From the NCBI GenBank assembly GCA_024280835.1, contig JAJRPJ010000008.1, positions 271,730-335,729 of the forward strand: DNA of 64,000 nucleotides, given 5' to 3'. The position numbers were made by a program, and so were the translations under genes. Positions within the stretch are counted from its first letter, which is position 1. Every line of letters begins with the position of its first letter. Below are positions 49,088-59,207 of the stretch, piece by piece. The notes below the pieces were generated by a model. That model was not told the origin of the DNA, did no database searches, and was given only the letters and a program-made list of their open reading frames with translations. Source of the DNA: Candidatus Zixiibacteriota bacterium. Lineage in GTDB: Bacteria > Zixibacteria > MSB-5A5 > GN15 > JACZUZ01.

Positions 49088-49095
49088 ATCAAGAA

Positions 49096-49125
49096 GAGTT
49101 TCTTAAGGAGGAGTTTCTTCAGGGT
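49096..49125. repeat. 15-bp tandem duplication directly upstream of tatD
   Basis: GAGTTTCTTAAGGAG (49096-49110) then GAGTTTCTTCAGGGT (49111-49125). Confidence 0.8.
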
Positions 49126-49173
49126 GACATTTCTTGAAACTGGAATTGCTAAGGTGTAATTGGTAGTAAAACC

Positions 49174-51099
49174 CTATCCAACCGAAGCGCCAACCGGAAT
49201 CTCTCCAGTGGGAGAGACAAGTGTCAGCTTCTTACCTTTTTTAGCAGCCAATAACATGCCTTGTGATTCAATACCGCGAATCTTCGCTGGTTTGAGATTG
49301 GTCACAACAATAATTTGTTTGCCGACAAGTTCTTCGGCGCTATAGAACTCAGCTACACCTGCGATTATCTGGCGCTTTTCTTTTCCAAGAGAAATCTGCA
49401 GTTTCAGAAGTTTGTCCGCTCCTTCAACTTTCTCGGCGCTGAGAATTTCGGCGACTTTCAATTTGACCTTGCCGAAATCACTGATATCTATTAGCCCATC
49501 ATCAGAGACTTTCCCCGCTTCGGCCTTCTTCATCCCTGATGGTTCAAATGCTTCTTGAATGCGAGGGAACAATGGCTCAGATAGTCTCACTGGCGCACCT
49601 GGTTTCAGACAGAAAAACTCTCTAGCTGAATCAAGGTTCAGTGAATCGGAACCCTCTCCCAGAACCTCGCGCAGTTCAATCATCTTGGACGGTAGCACAG
49701 GATATAACAAAATCGAAACAACACGCAGGACCTCACAACAAATATACAAGACTCCACCAGCTTCAGCGAGTCGGTCTTCTTTGATGGCTTTCCATGGCGC
49801 TGAATGGTCAAAGAACTGATTGGCTTTTTTGATCAGCGCTTGGGCAACTTCTATGGCTCCTTGAATGCGAAAGTGTTTTATCTCGCCGTAAGCTCTATCG
49901 GCTGCGTCCTCGGCTAGTTCCAACAGGTCTTGCGTGCTCGCAAGACCTTTATGCGGCCCAGGGAGTTTGCTATCAAACTGGCGCTCAATCATTTTCACTA
50001 CTCGTGAGAGCAAGTTGCCAAGTTCGTTTGCCAAATCGCTATTGTACTTTTCGGTGAAGCGCGCAACTTGAATATCGCCATCAACACCGAATGGGTATTG
50101 AGTTAGTAGCAAATAACGACTGGCATCGGTTCCATAGTGACTAACCAATTCGTTGGGATCAATTTGATTTCCCAAAGTTTTGGACATCTTTTGCCCGTCG
50201 ACAGTGAAGAACCCATGCAAAAAGATCTTCTCTGGTAATTTCTCACCAATCGCCAGCAACATCGCCGGCCAAAACAAACAGTGGAATTTGAGAATATCCT
50301 TGGCCATCAAATGCACTGTCTCGGCGTCACGCCACCACTTTTGAAACAGTTGCTCATCAGCGCCATAACCAATTGCGGATATATAATTAGAAAGAGCATC
50401 CACCCAAACATAAGCTGATTGTTTTGGGTCAAAAGGCACTGGGATTCCCCAGCTAACTTTTTCGCGTGAAATCGAAAAGTCCGGTGGACATTGCTCAATC
50501 AGTCCCAAAACTTCTTTACGGCGCTCAATCGGCAATATCAGTAACTCTTCTGTTTCAACTAATCGTTTTATCTCAGGGAGATAAGCGCTCAGGCGGAAAA
50601 ACCAATTGTTTTCAGAAACCAATTTTGGTTTGGTTTTGTGATAAGGACAAACACCGTCTTCGAGTTCTTTTTCAGTTAGGTATTTTTCGCAACCGATGCA
50701 ATAGAGCCCTTCATATTGCGAAGCATAGATAACATCCTCACCATCTGGCGTCTTGGCTGCTTTTAGTTTGGTCAGTATTTTTGTGACGGCCTCCAGATGA
50801 CGCGGATCGGTTGTGCGAATGAAATCATTCTCTTCAATTCCGAGCGTCTTCCAAGTGTCTTTGAAATGTACGACAATACTATCGCAAAACGCCTGTGGCT
50901 CCATGCCCGCCGCTTCGGCGGCTTCGGAGATCTTAGCCCCATGCTCATCACTGCCAGTTAGAAAAAATGCTTCTCGTCCGGCCAAACGATGAAAGCGCGC
51001 CAAAGTATCGGCGGCGACTGTTGTATATGAATGACCGATATGCGGACGGTCATTGACATAGTATATCGGTGTGGTGATGTATATAGGCCGATTCGGCAT
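49174..51099 (-). CDS. metG: methionyl-tRNA synthetase with C-terminal tRNA-binding domain
   Basis: TTPIYYVNDRPHIGHSYT, KMSKTLGNQIDP, C-terminal KLKVAEILSAEKVEGADKLLKLQI. Confidence 0.97.
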   Translation of the reverse strand: MPNRPIYITTPIYYVNDRPHIGHSYTTVAADTLARFHRLAGREAFFLTGSDEHGAKISEAAEAAGMEPQAFCDSIVVHFKDTWKTLGIEENDFIRTTDPRHLEAVTKILTKLKAAKTPDGEDVIYASQYEGLYCIGCEKYLTEKELEDGVCPYHKTKPKLVSENNWFFRLSAYLPEIKRLVETEELLILPIERRKEVLGLIEQCPPDFSISREKVSWGIPVPFDPKQSAYVWVDALSNYISAIGYGADEQLFQKWWRDAETVHLMAKDILKFHCLFWPAMLLAIGEKLPEKIFLHGFFTVDGQKMSKTLGNQIDPNELVSHYGTDASRYLLLTQYPFGVDGDIQVARFTEKYNSDLANELGNLLSRVVKMIERQFDSKLPGPHKGLASTQDLLELAEDAADRAYGEIKHFRIQGAIEVAQALIKKANQFFDHSAPWKAIKEDRLAEAGGVLYICCEVLRVVSILLYPVLPSKMIELREVLGEGSDSLNLDSAREFFCLKPGAPVRLSEPLFPRIQEAFEPSGMKKAEAGKVSDDGLIDISDFGKVKLKVAEILSAEKVEGADKLLKLQISLGKEKRQIIAGVAEFYSAEELVGKQIIVVTNLKPAKIRGIESQGMLLAAKKGKKLTLVSPTGEIPVGASVG

Positions 51100-51181
51100 G
51101 CTTCCTCTTTTCTGCTTTCCCTGCGTCGCTGAACTCTCTCAACAAAATGAGACTTCAACAGAACTATCTTCTAGACCAAGC

Positions 51182-52186
51182 CTAATTGCTCGGCGAAGGA
51201 TTCTCTTGACTACTTGCCGAACTGGGGGCAGGAATAATCACTGGACCCTTGGCTTGATCACCCTCGGGCTGACTGTCCTTAATTATACCTGTTGCTGACT
51301 TGCTGTCGTTTTTGCTATCGCTGTGGCCCTTATTCGCGCTGTTGGCGTTACTACTACTTTGAGAGCTACTACTTTGAGCGTTATTGCGTGGCGCTCTGCG
51401 AATTTGATCTGGTCCGACTCGATGACGTGTGCCATCTTCGAAACGCACTATAGCTTCTTCGGCAAGAACGTCAACTCGCTCAACCACACCTTGGCCAACT
51501 GGAGTTTCCACACGCGAGCCACGACCAGGGAACATCTTTTTGATATCCAAGTATTGCTTCTTCTCGAAACTCAAACAGCAACGTAGTTTCCCACAGAGAC
51601 CAGTAAGCTTAGACATGTTCATTTGTAGGTCCTGATCACGAGCATCTTGTGTGGCGATTTGAATACTCTTCATATTTGCGCGTCGACAACAAACTTCGCC
51701 ACCGCACATACCACAATCACCAAAACGACGACTTTCGTCACGTGGACTGATTTGCCTCATTTCAATCCAAGTATGAAAATGCCCAGCTAACTCTTTGACC
51801 ATCGCGCGAAAATCAACTCGTCCATCAGCGGTATAGAAGAAAGTCATTTTTGTGCCGTCGAATTGGATTTCCACATCCGAGAGCTTCATGGTCAAACCCA
51901 GTCGCTTGGCAACTACCCGCGCCTGAGCTTTGGCGGCAATTTCTCTTGGCCGAAAATCTTTATGCTTTTGGAGTTCAACGTCAGTTGCGCTACGAAGAAT
52001 TTTGCGCGGAGCGCCTTTTTGGCGAGGCGGCTTGTCTTTGTTCCAGCGATGCAGAACAAAGCCAAGATTTTCACCATTGTCGGTCTCTGTGATAACCGCG
52101 ACATTTCGGGCTAATTTATGATGATAAGTATTGGTGCAATACTCTCGCCGATGACCTTTGTATTCAATTAGAAAAAGCTCTGCCAT
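51182..52186 (-). CDS. ricT: PSP1 domain protein (RicT-like) with low-complexity C-terminal tail
   Basis: RFGDCGMCGGEVCCRRANMKSIQIA...NMSKLTGLCGKLRCCLSFE. Confidence 0.88.
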   Translation of the reverse strand: MAELFLIEYKGHRREYCTNTYHHKLARNVAVITETDNGENLGFVLHRWNKDKPPRQKGAPRKILRSATDVELQKHKDFRPREIAAKAQARVVAKRLGLTMKLSDVEIQFDGTKMTFFYTADGRVDFRAMVKELAGHFHTWIEMRQISPRDESRRFGDCGMCGGEVCCRRANMKSIQIATQDARDQDLQMNMSKLTGLCGKLRCCLSFEKKQYLDIKKMFPGRGSRVETPVGQGVVERVDVLAEEAIVRFEDGTRHRVGPDQIRRAPRNNAQSSSSQSSSNANSANKGHSDSKNDSKSATGIIKDSQPEGDQAKGPVIIPAPSSASSQENPSPSN

Positions 52187-52393
52187 TATATATTTGTATC
52201 CAAAATTAGGTCTCAGTTATTCGCGCCAAAACCAAGAAAAGTGTAAACCACGCGGCGCGACTTTTTTGCAAGGTACAGCCCCAGAAGGGTGTAGGTCAAC
52301 CTTGATTACAGGAGAGTTTTGTGCTATTCAACGCCAATATTGAAGACCTACTAATCTTGCAATATGATTGTCGCTGCAACTATCGCGGTATTA

Positions 52394-53107
52394 TCACTTT
52401 CCTACATAGGCGCCGTTGAAGTAAAATGGAGCAACAGCATTACAGTTTACACTCGCGATGACCTCAATGTCCCCCTCAAATCCGCACTCAATCAATTCTT
52501 TGCCTGAGGAGCAATCTTTAAGTCTGGCGCTAATCTCCGACTTGTGATGTTGAAAAACCACCTCGGCGGTTTCTGCTTCAGGGGAGCGATTCCCTTTAAG
52601 GTACGAGATAACTGCTCCGGCCCCAAGAAGATCTTCATAGGCAGGCCGAAGACTAGAGTCATCTTTCCAGCGTTCGCCAGAGGCAATTACCGAGATTCTA
52701 TTTCCAAACGACTGCGCCGCCTGTGCGACGGCTTGACAATTGCGAAGACATCCAGCGAGAGTCGGTGTTTTTCCAGTAGCGAGCGTTAGTGTCGAACCGT
52801 TCGGTGATGGGAGAACTATGCGACTTCCGCTTCGCAGAGTCATCAACGAAACAGGGGACAGTGAGTATTGACTCTCACCTCTCCCTCCTGCCAAAACAGC
52901 GTTTACAGATTTTGCGTATTCCAGCGGAGATTCATCATTCCATCTATACGGAAAAACGGTGGCGCCTCTGGATGTTGCAACAGTGACAGCCGTAGAAAAT
53001 GACATCACATCTACAATAATAATCGCGTCACTGACAGGCGCTAGCTGTAAAACACCCTTCTCGCCCCACTCACAACGAATATCAAATTCTGACTGGTCGA
53101 ATAGCAT
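52394..53107 (-). CDS. comB: 2-phosphosulfolactate phosphatase (ComB family)
   Basis: IIIVDVMSFSTAVTVATSRGATVFPY, PSPNGSTL, ISVIASGERW. Confidence 0.88.
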   Translation of the reverse strand: MLFDQSEFDIRCEWGEKGVLQLAPVSDAIIIVDVMSFSTAVTVATSRGATVFPYRWNDESPLEYAKSVNAVLAGGRGESQYSLSPVSLMTLRSGSRIVLPSPNGSTLTLATGKTPTLAGCLRNCQAVAQAAQSFGNRISVIASGERWKDDSSLRPAYEDLLGAGAVISYLKGNRSPEAETAEVVFQHHKSEISARLKDCSSGKELIECGFEGDIEVIASVNCNAVAPFYFNGAYVGK

Positions 53108-53131
53108 TGTTTCTTTTGTGTTAGAATTGTA

Positions 53132-54292
53132 CTAGTTCATGGAAACAGCATGAATCGCCACGCTCAAATCGGTTAGAGCCAATTGGGCGTTGACATGCTG
53201 ACGTAAGTTGATTCTGGAAGTCGTAAACTTATCAAAAAGGGCATACAAAGCTGGTCCGATTTGAATCACCGAGGAGAGCTTCTGCATGTCTCCGAGCAAA
53301 TCCACATTGGCGACTTTTTCAGATAGTCCCTGATTTATCAAGACCAAATCACGGAGATAATTCTCCCAGAGAGTCAATAGTGTTTCCACTGCGGAGCGAT
53401 TACGCAAATCGACGCTATTACTCAGAACTTGCAAGGCTCCTGGGCCGCTTTCAAGAAATATTGCTTTGAGTGTCAGCCAACCCACCTCGCGAGAGATTTT
53501 CTTGTCTTCCTCGGGAGTTTCCATCTCTTTGACAATCTCCAAAGCCCGCCCCGGTGAACCTTCCGCCAAACGAGCGACAACTCCCGCGCGAGAATCGCTC
53601 AAACCGACACTGTCCTGTAGGTACTGACTAACACTCTGGACACTCAAAGCTGGAAACCGCAAACGCTGACAACGCGAAAGAGCTGTCTCGACGACAGCTT
53701 CGGGGCGAGCGCTAATGAGCGCGAACAAGGTATTCTCTGGTGGCTCTTCTATCATACGTAGCAGTGAATCCACCGCCTGAGGTAACATCTTGTCGACTTC
53801 ATTGAAAACCACCACTCGATAGGCGCCGGGGTTCGGTTTGCGAGAGAGTTTACTTTTTATCGCTCGCGCCCTGTCAATCGAGATTCCACTGACACCTGGC
53901 CAGCGGACGGCATTGAGTGGGTTTTCTTTTTTTGTATTGAGATATGAGGTATTGAACTCGATTTGCTCTTTGGCCTTTTTGGTTGTCGGAGTCGGAAAAA
54001 CCATATGCAAATCTGGAAATGTGCCAGCAAAAACCTGACGGCAGGTCGGGCATTCGCCGCAATACCCACCAAAAACAGTTCGAGTCTTTAGGTTGAGAGT
54101 CTCGCGGTTTTTGCAATTGAGATAGGCGGTCAGAGAAAGAGCGCCGAGCCATTTGCCAACACCAGCAGGACCAAAAAACAATAATGCACTGCCTAAACGA
54201 CTATTGTCGATTGCATTGACCAATGCCCTATCTGGGAAAGAATCAATCAGCAGATTGGATTCGTTTTGATATGGTAACTGAGGCTCTGGCAT
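53132..54292 (-). CDS. holB: DNA polymerase III delta' subunit
   Basis: ALLFFGPAGVGKWLGALSL, CGECPTCRQV, ISIDRARAIKSKLSRKPN...KMLPQAVDSLLRMIEEPPENTLF. Confidence 0.9.
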   Translation of the reverse strand: MPEPQLPYQNESNLLIDSFPDRALVNAIDNSRLGSALLFFGPAGVGKWLGALSLTAYLNCKNRETLNLKTRTVFGGYCGECPTCRQVFAGTFPDLHMVFPTPTTKKAKEQIEFNTSYLNTKKENPLNAVRWPGVSGISIDRARAIKSKLSRKPNPGAYRVVVFNEVDKMLPQAVDSLLRMIEEPPENTLFALISARPEAVVETALSRCQRLRFPALSVQSVSQYLQDSVGLSDSRAGVVARLAEGSPGRALEIVKEMETPEEDKKISREVGWLTLKAIFLESGPGALQVLSNSVDLRNRSAVETLLTLWENYLRDLVLINQGLSEKVANVDLLGDMQKLSSVIQIGPALYALFDKFTTSRINLRQHVNAQLALTDLSVAIHAVSMN

Positions 54293-54296
54293 ATTT

Positions 54297-54324
54297 TTTA
54301 TAGAACATAGTCTTTATAGAACAT
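54297..54324. repeat. 12-bp direct repeat with 16-bp period at holB start
   Basis: TTTATAGAACAT at 54297-54308 and 54313-54324. Confidence 0.85.
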
Positions 54325-54446
54325 TTTTCTTACAGGAAATAAAACGTGGTTGCCGTCTTATATTTCCTAAGATACTTCGTAATGTCCAGTATGACAAACC
54401 CACAGATCAGAAACGCGATAATCAATTCAGATACACAATAAAGAGA

Positions 54447-55709
54447 TTAGTGCAATTGCGTGAAATCCAGCCAACTGATGGGATCAACTGACTCTTTGCC
54501 TTTGCGGATTTCGAATTTCACTAGCCCAGTGGCTGTCACTCCCACTGCTGTGCGCACACTTATAACTTGATCGAGGACAACTTTGATGCGCTCTAGGCCG
54601 CCATAGGTGGTATAGAATCCGTCGTCATGGGCAATTATCACAAATTTTCCATAACCTCGTAAAGAGCCGATATAGGCTATCACACCTTCGGCCACGGCAC
54701 GCACATTGTAGTTTTGCCCACCTTGAATTTCGACCCCTGGAGAGAAGGTCTTCAGATTGGTTACACCATCGGTCTTCCAGCCGAATCCAGTGACAATGCG
54801 GCCTTGAAGCGGTGGTTTGAGTCTTCCTTTTTGGGCGACAAACAGACCAGTGTAACTCGCTTCGGGGCTACTACGCCGTGCTGTATTTTTTTCGCGCTCA
54901 CGCGCTTCAAGCCGAGCCACGAGGCTATTCATGTGCTTGGCCTCTTCGCTCAAATTCAGCAAACGGTCTGCGGCGGTTTCTTTGTCCTTGCGAACTTTTC
55001 CAAGTTTGCTTTTGGACAAATCCCGTTCAGATTTGCGCATACTGGCGCGGGCGGTATTCTTCTTTCTTAAGCTCTCTACTTCGCGCTCAGATTTGCTGAC
55101 TGAGCTAAGATTTGACTGGGCGCTCTTGGCCTGACTGGCAGAGACACCGACTTCATCCAAGCGTAAGGCTCCGATGGCGCTAAAATATGTAGTTTGCCAA
55201 ACAGGAAAACCAGATGGCGAACTCTCGATTTGGCCCAGTGGATTGGACGACCCCAATGAATTGACTTGATCTTGCGAAGCCAAACCTTGCGGAGTTCCAG
55301 AAATATCAAACTCGCTCAAATAGAACGCTTGAATATCACGTTGAAACCTATCGTGCTTTGAAGTCATCAACACTCGGCTGGCCTGCAATTTCGCTTTGGC
55401 GGCAGATTTGTTCTTTCTAAGTCGCCCTAATTTCGCATTGACTTTTTTGATGACATCACGATCCAAAGCTATACGCTCATCGAGATCTTTTAGCTTATTG
55501 AGCAATTTTGATTCATTGTTTCGCAGAGAATCCAGACGCTTTTCAGTTTGATCCAACTCCACCCGAATTTTTGAAAGTTCGGTCTTCTTAGCTTTGACAT
55601 TCTTGCTGGAAGACTGCGCGCCAACAGTTGAACCTAGAGCCGTCACTATCAGCGTCAGAGACAATATTAGCCAGTTATGAACTTTCCTTTTGGGTTTGGA
55701 GACATTCAT
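54447..55709 (-). CDS. envC: murein hydrolase activator EnvC-like (coiled coil + M23/LytM domain)
   Basis: Signal peptide, long coiled coil, then GRIVTGFGWKTDGVTNLKTFSPGVEIQGG...VIIAHDDGFYTTYGGLERIKV. Confidence 0.88.
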   Translation of the reverse strand: MNVSKPKRKVHNWLILSLTLIVTALGSTVGAQSSSKNVKAKKTELSKIRVELDQTEKRLDSLRNNESKLLNKLKDLDERIALDRDVIKKVNAKLGRLRKNKSAAKAKLQASRVLMTSKHDRFQRDIQAFYLSEFDISGTPQGLASQDQVNSLGSSNPLGQIESSPSGFPVWQTTYFSAIGALRLDEVGVSASQAKSAQSNLSSVSKSEREVESLRKKNTARASMRKSERDLSKSKLGKVRKDKETAADRLLNLSEEAKHMNSLVARLEAREREKNTARRSSPEASYTGLFVAQKGRLKPPLQGRIVTGFGWKTDGVTNLKTFSPGVEIQGGQNYNVRAVAEGVIAYIGSLRGYGKFVIIAHDDGFYTTYGGLERIKVVLDQVISVRTAVGVTATGLVKFEIRKGKESVDPISWLDFTQLH

Positions 55710-55734
55710 ACTTCTTTGTTAGTCCTGCAAAAAA

Positions 55735-56595
55735 TCATTTCGAGGAAACACGCGACCCGCTGACTGCGAAAAGCGCTCCTATCAATCCAACAATAGTTGA
55801 CGCAAGAATCATTAGTCCCATTTCTTCATAACTTGGTAATGATGACTCGACATTGACTAGGCGCCATTTGTTTTGCGCGATGAGTATCACGCCCCAACTA
55901 AACGCCGCCGAGAGTGCAGTTAGTGTCACTCCTTCAACGATATATGGCAGACCCAAAAACCAAGAGCCTGCGCCCAGCAAACGCATTTGCCGGAAATGCC
56001 CAGTTTTGGCGCGAATCACAAGACCAACTAACAAGGCCGCATTGAGTGAAACTCCCGCAAAAATACCTAACATCACAAACCACAAAATACGTCCAGCGCG
56101 ATCACGGTTCTCGGTCGCTGATTGTATCCATTGCCGATTGTAACTGACTTGTGTTACGCCTGTCCAACTGGAGAAACGTCCATTGAGTTCTGATAAAAAC
56201 TCCACTGAAGGACTGCCCCGCTCAAAATGAATCTGAATTGAACGTGGCAGAGGGTTGATGGTGTCACTAATCAGGAAATCGGCGCCCAATTTTTCGGCTA
56301 GTCTCGCGCGGGCTTTGTCTTTATCGAGCGCAATGACTTTGGCGATGCCTGTCCCTGCTTGTATCTCCTGCGCGTGGGCCAAAAAGTCAGCCTCAGAAAC
56401 AGAGTCAATAAAGAAAACCTCCATTGTCAATTCGGAGAAAAGGTCGTCATAGTAATTCTCAATGACATGTGAACCAATCCAAACCATATTGAAGAGCGTG
56501 AACAACAATGTGGAGACAAACAATGATCCCAAATGCGCCAAAGGCGAACGCCGTAAATTGCGCCCAAACTCCGACAAAAAATATCCTCCACTCAT
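55735..56595 (-). CDS. ftsX: cell division protein FtsX
   Basis: Four-TM FtsX topology; LTMEVFFIDSVSEADFLAHAQEIQAGTGIAKVIALDKDKARARLAEKLG. Confidence 0.88.
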   Translation of the reverse strand: MSGGYFLSEFGRNLRRSPLAHLGSLFVSTLLFTLFNMVWIGSHVIENYYDDLFSELTMEVFFIDSVSEADFLAHAQEIQAGTGIAKVIALDKDKARARLAEKLGADFLISDTINPLPRSIQIHFERGSPSVEFLSELNGRFSSWTGVTQVSYNRQWIQSATENRDRAGRILWFVMLGIFAGVSLNAALLVGLVIRAKTGHFRQMRLLGAGSWFLGLPYIVEGVTLTALSAAFSWGVILIAQNKWRLVNVESSLPSYEEMGLMILASTIVGLIGALFAVSGSRVSSK

Positions 56596-56674
56596 AACTA
56601 TACGCGTCCTCTTAGATGTCTTTTATTTGGTATAACACTTCAAATTACTTTTTGTAAATCAAGATTCCGAGACA

Positions 56675-57472
56675 TTACTCGGAAACATTCTTCCCAAAAG
56701 CGCCTCTATCGAAACCACTACTGTCGACTTCCTTTTCAGGAGCGCCCTCTCTTGGAGTTGAATCACTCTTTGGGACTTCTACTTTGGAAGCGCCGCTTTG
56801 AAATGCCCCACTTTGGAAAGCCCCTGTGTATTCATGAAAAAACAAGGCAGTCGAGCCAGTGATTGTTAGTCGTTTGAAATATTCGACAATTACGGCGCTC
56901 CAACGTGAATCGAGTCCGCTAAGCGGCGCTTCAAGAATCAGCAATTCGGGATCATGAGTTAGTGCACGAGCAATCAAAGTAACTCGCCGTTCAGTCGAAC
57001 CTAGTTGTGCGACTGGCTCATCAAGTAAAGCCTCAAGATGTAAAGCCTCACTAATCCTTTCTATTCGCAACTGGGTTTGCTTGCGTCCCAAATTGCGCAC
57101 CATGCAGGGCAAAGCTAGGTTTTGGGCAACATTCAAATCTGATATCAAGTCGAATTCACCGCCGACAACGCCCAGCCTGCGGCGAAGCTTTAGAATTTCA
57201 CGTTTGCTGATTGAACCGAGGTCATGGCCTAGGACAGTCACGGCTCCGCGAGGAGGTCTCTTCCGGCCAACCAAATAGCGGAGCAACACAGCCACTGTTC
57301 TGGCGCTCAAGGAATTGACAGTAGTTAATGTCCCAATGGCAATAGAAATCCCTTTCGGCTGTGCGCCTCCTGATGCTCCAGCCGAGCGTTGCTCTTCTTC
57401 AGTTGAACTGAGTTCGCGCAGAAAATCAGGGCTAATTTCGATTATTGTTTGGGATTCTGAGGTATTTTCCAT
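56675..57472 (-). CDS. ftsE: FtsE-like ABC ATPase homologue with degenerate nucleotide-binding motifs
   Basis: ABC-type fold (RRRLGVVGGEFDLISDLNVAQNLALP, LLILEAPLSGLDS) upstream of ftsX. The Walker A position reads VNSLSART. Confidence 0.75.
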   Translation of the reverse strand: MENTSESQTIIEISPDFLRELSSTEEEQRSAGASGGAQPKGISIAIGTLTTVNSLSARTVAVLLRYLVGRKRPPRGAVTVLGHDLGSISKREILKLRRRLGVVGGEFDLISDLNVAQNLALPCMVRNLGRKQTQLRIERISEALHLEALLDEPVAQLGSTERRVTLIARALTHDPELLILEAPLSGLDSRWSAVIVEYFKRLTITGSTALFFHEYTGAFQSGAFQSGASKVEVPKSDSTPREGAPEKEVDSSGFDRGAFGKNVSE

Positions 57473-57894
57473 CGTTTGTTTCTTTTAGTCTTCTTCAGCT
57501 AATTTCTTGGGCTTGGCGCTTTGCTCAAGCTCTCTAAAACCAACAACCAGCAGTATCGTAAGTTGGCGCTGTTCAATGTTTGAACTTTTGGCGCAAAAAT
57601 GATATGCTTCACCATTGGTTGATAGCTAATTATCGAATCTTATCAAGCAATCAACTATCATATGTACAATCTAAGTCATTCTCTGGTTGTATAAGAGATA
57701 ATACTTTCCTGACCAACTTATGTCTCTAAACTCAGCAGTCAGGCCGATAACTGTAACACAGAACGGAATCTACGACCAAGAACAATAATTGTTTTGAAAG
57801 CATTCTCTGAAACAAACATCCATAAGTAAAAAACCGAACCCACTGACTAAGACGATGACTCCCACGGCTAGCCGTCTCGGAGCCATTAACCTAA

Positions 57895-59031
57895 TTGCGT
57901 CTGTGGGCGCAACAATTAAGAGAAACCCTAGCGCCAGCTAAAGGCAAGTCAAAAATGAATAGAGAGCAATCTTACCGAAGCCCAAGACTATTTTCTAAGT
58001 TATTGTCTGAATCAAATCTAAGCGCAAGCGCCATATTGGGCGCGGTTTTCAGTGGATTTATCATCTGTGCTACTTTGCTATCAAACAATGTTCAAGCCCA
58101 ATACGAAAAATCAGACTGGCGCGAACTGACAACAAATTCAGATGTCGAGTTCACTGGCGCTTCGATATTTTCGCTAGCCACCACATTATTCGTCGATGAT
58201 CAGGGCTTTTTGTGGGATACTTGGGATACAGCTATGACGCTGAAGCCACATTACTTGGATGTCATAAATTCGAAGCGTGAGCCTTTGAAGTCGGTGCGCT
58301 TCACTGATGTGGCCTATAATACCGATTCGAGCGGATTCATCTGCGGCGAACAGGGAGTTCTCCTGCAAACCAAAGATTGGGGTCGCAATTGGAAACAAAG
58401 ATATTTCAAGAATCTCGATTTACTATATTTTTATGATATACACTTCATCAACCGCAATCAGGGTGTTCTGATCGGCGTCTCAGGGAGTGATTCTCTACGT
58501 TTTAAGGGAATAATCTACCGCACTGATGATGGCGGTGACACTTGGACCGAAGTGACAGGCGTGCAAGGCATGGGCTTTTCACGAGTTAGCTATAACTTCG
58601 AAAGCAAGCAACTGGTCATCACCGCTATCGGTTCGATTCTGATATCAGATGACAAGGGTAAGACCTGGCAAACGGTAGTTTTGCCAGAAGGAGATTTGGT
58701 TCGCGCGACAGATATCAATGGTGATTATGGAATCGCGGTGGGTATGAATGGCCGTCTTTTGCTTTCGGAAGATGGCGGCCAAAAGTGGAAAGACGCTAAG
58801 TCGCCGACAGAGTCTAATCTGTTGAACATATCTCGGTATGCCATAGGCTATTGGTATATTGTCGGCGAAGAAGGCGAAGTTTGGAAAACAGTTGATTTTG
58901 GCAAGACCTGGACAGATATGCGAATCAATAAAAAGATTAAGCTCAACGGAGTCAAGCGAATGGGTCCAAGGTTGGTTGTTTGGGGAGACGACGGAACAAT
59001 TATGGTTCGCGGACTCGGCGGCAGAAAATAA
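57895..59031 (+). CDS. YCF48/Hcf136-like secreted beta-propeller protein (start may be 57955)
   Basis: Repeated GKTW/GGDTW motifs: DWGRNWKQRYF, DDGGDTWTEVTG, DDKGKTWQTVVLP, EDGGQKWKDAKSP, DFGKTWTDMRI. Confidence 0.85.
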   Translation: MRLWAQQLRETLAPAKGKSKMNREQSYRSPRLFSKLLSESNLSASAILGAVFSGFIICATLLSNNVQAQYEKSDWRELTTNSDVEFTGASIFSLATTLFVDDQGFLWDTWDTAMTLKPHYLDVINSKREPLKSVRFTDVAYNTDSSGFICGEQGVLLQTKDWGRNWKQRYFKNLDLLYFYDIHFINRNQGVLIGVSGSDSLRFKGIIYRTDDGGDTWTEVTGVQGMGFSRVSYNFESKQLVITAIGSILISDDKGKTWQTVVLPEGDLVRATDINGDYGIAVGMNGRLLLSEDGGQKWKDAKSPTESNLLNISRYAIGYWYIVGEEGEVWKTVDFGKTWTDMRINKKIKLNGVKRMGPRLVVWGDDGTIMVRGLGGRK

Positions 59032-59207
59032 TCAGAGGAAACTTACCCTCAAATTAGCATAAGCGCCTACTTTGCCCCCCATTCCTCGGGGGGGGGCTAT
59101 TAGCAACCCGAAACTCATAGCGCCTATACTGCGGACGGCGGTGCAGACTATTGTCTGTAGCAGTGAATTATCTCTTGGGCGACTTCCAAGATTCAAAGAG
59201 ATAATAA

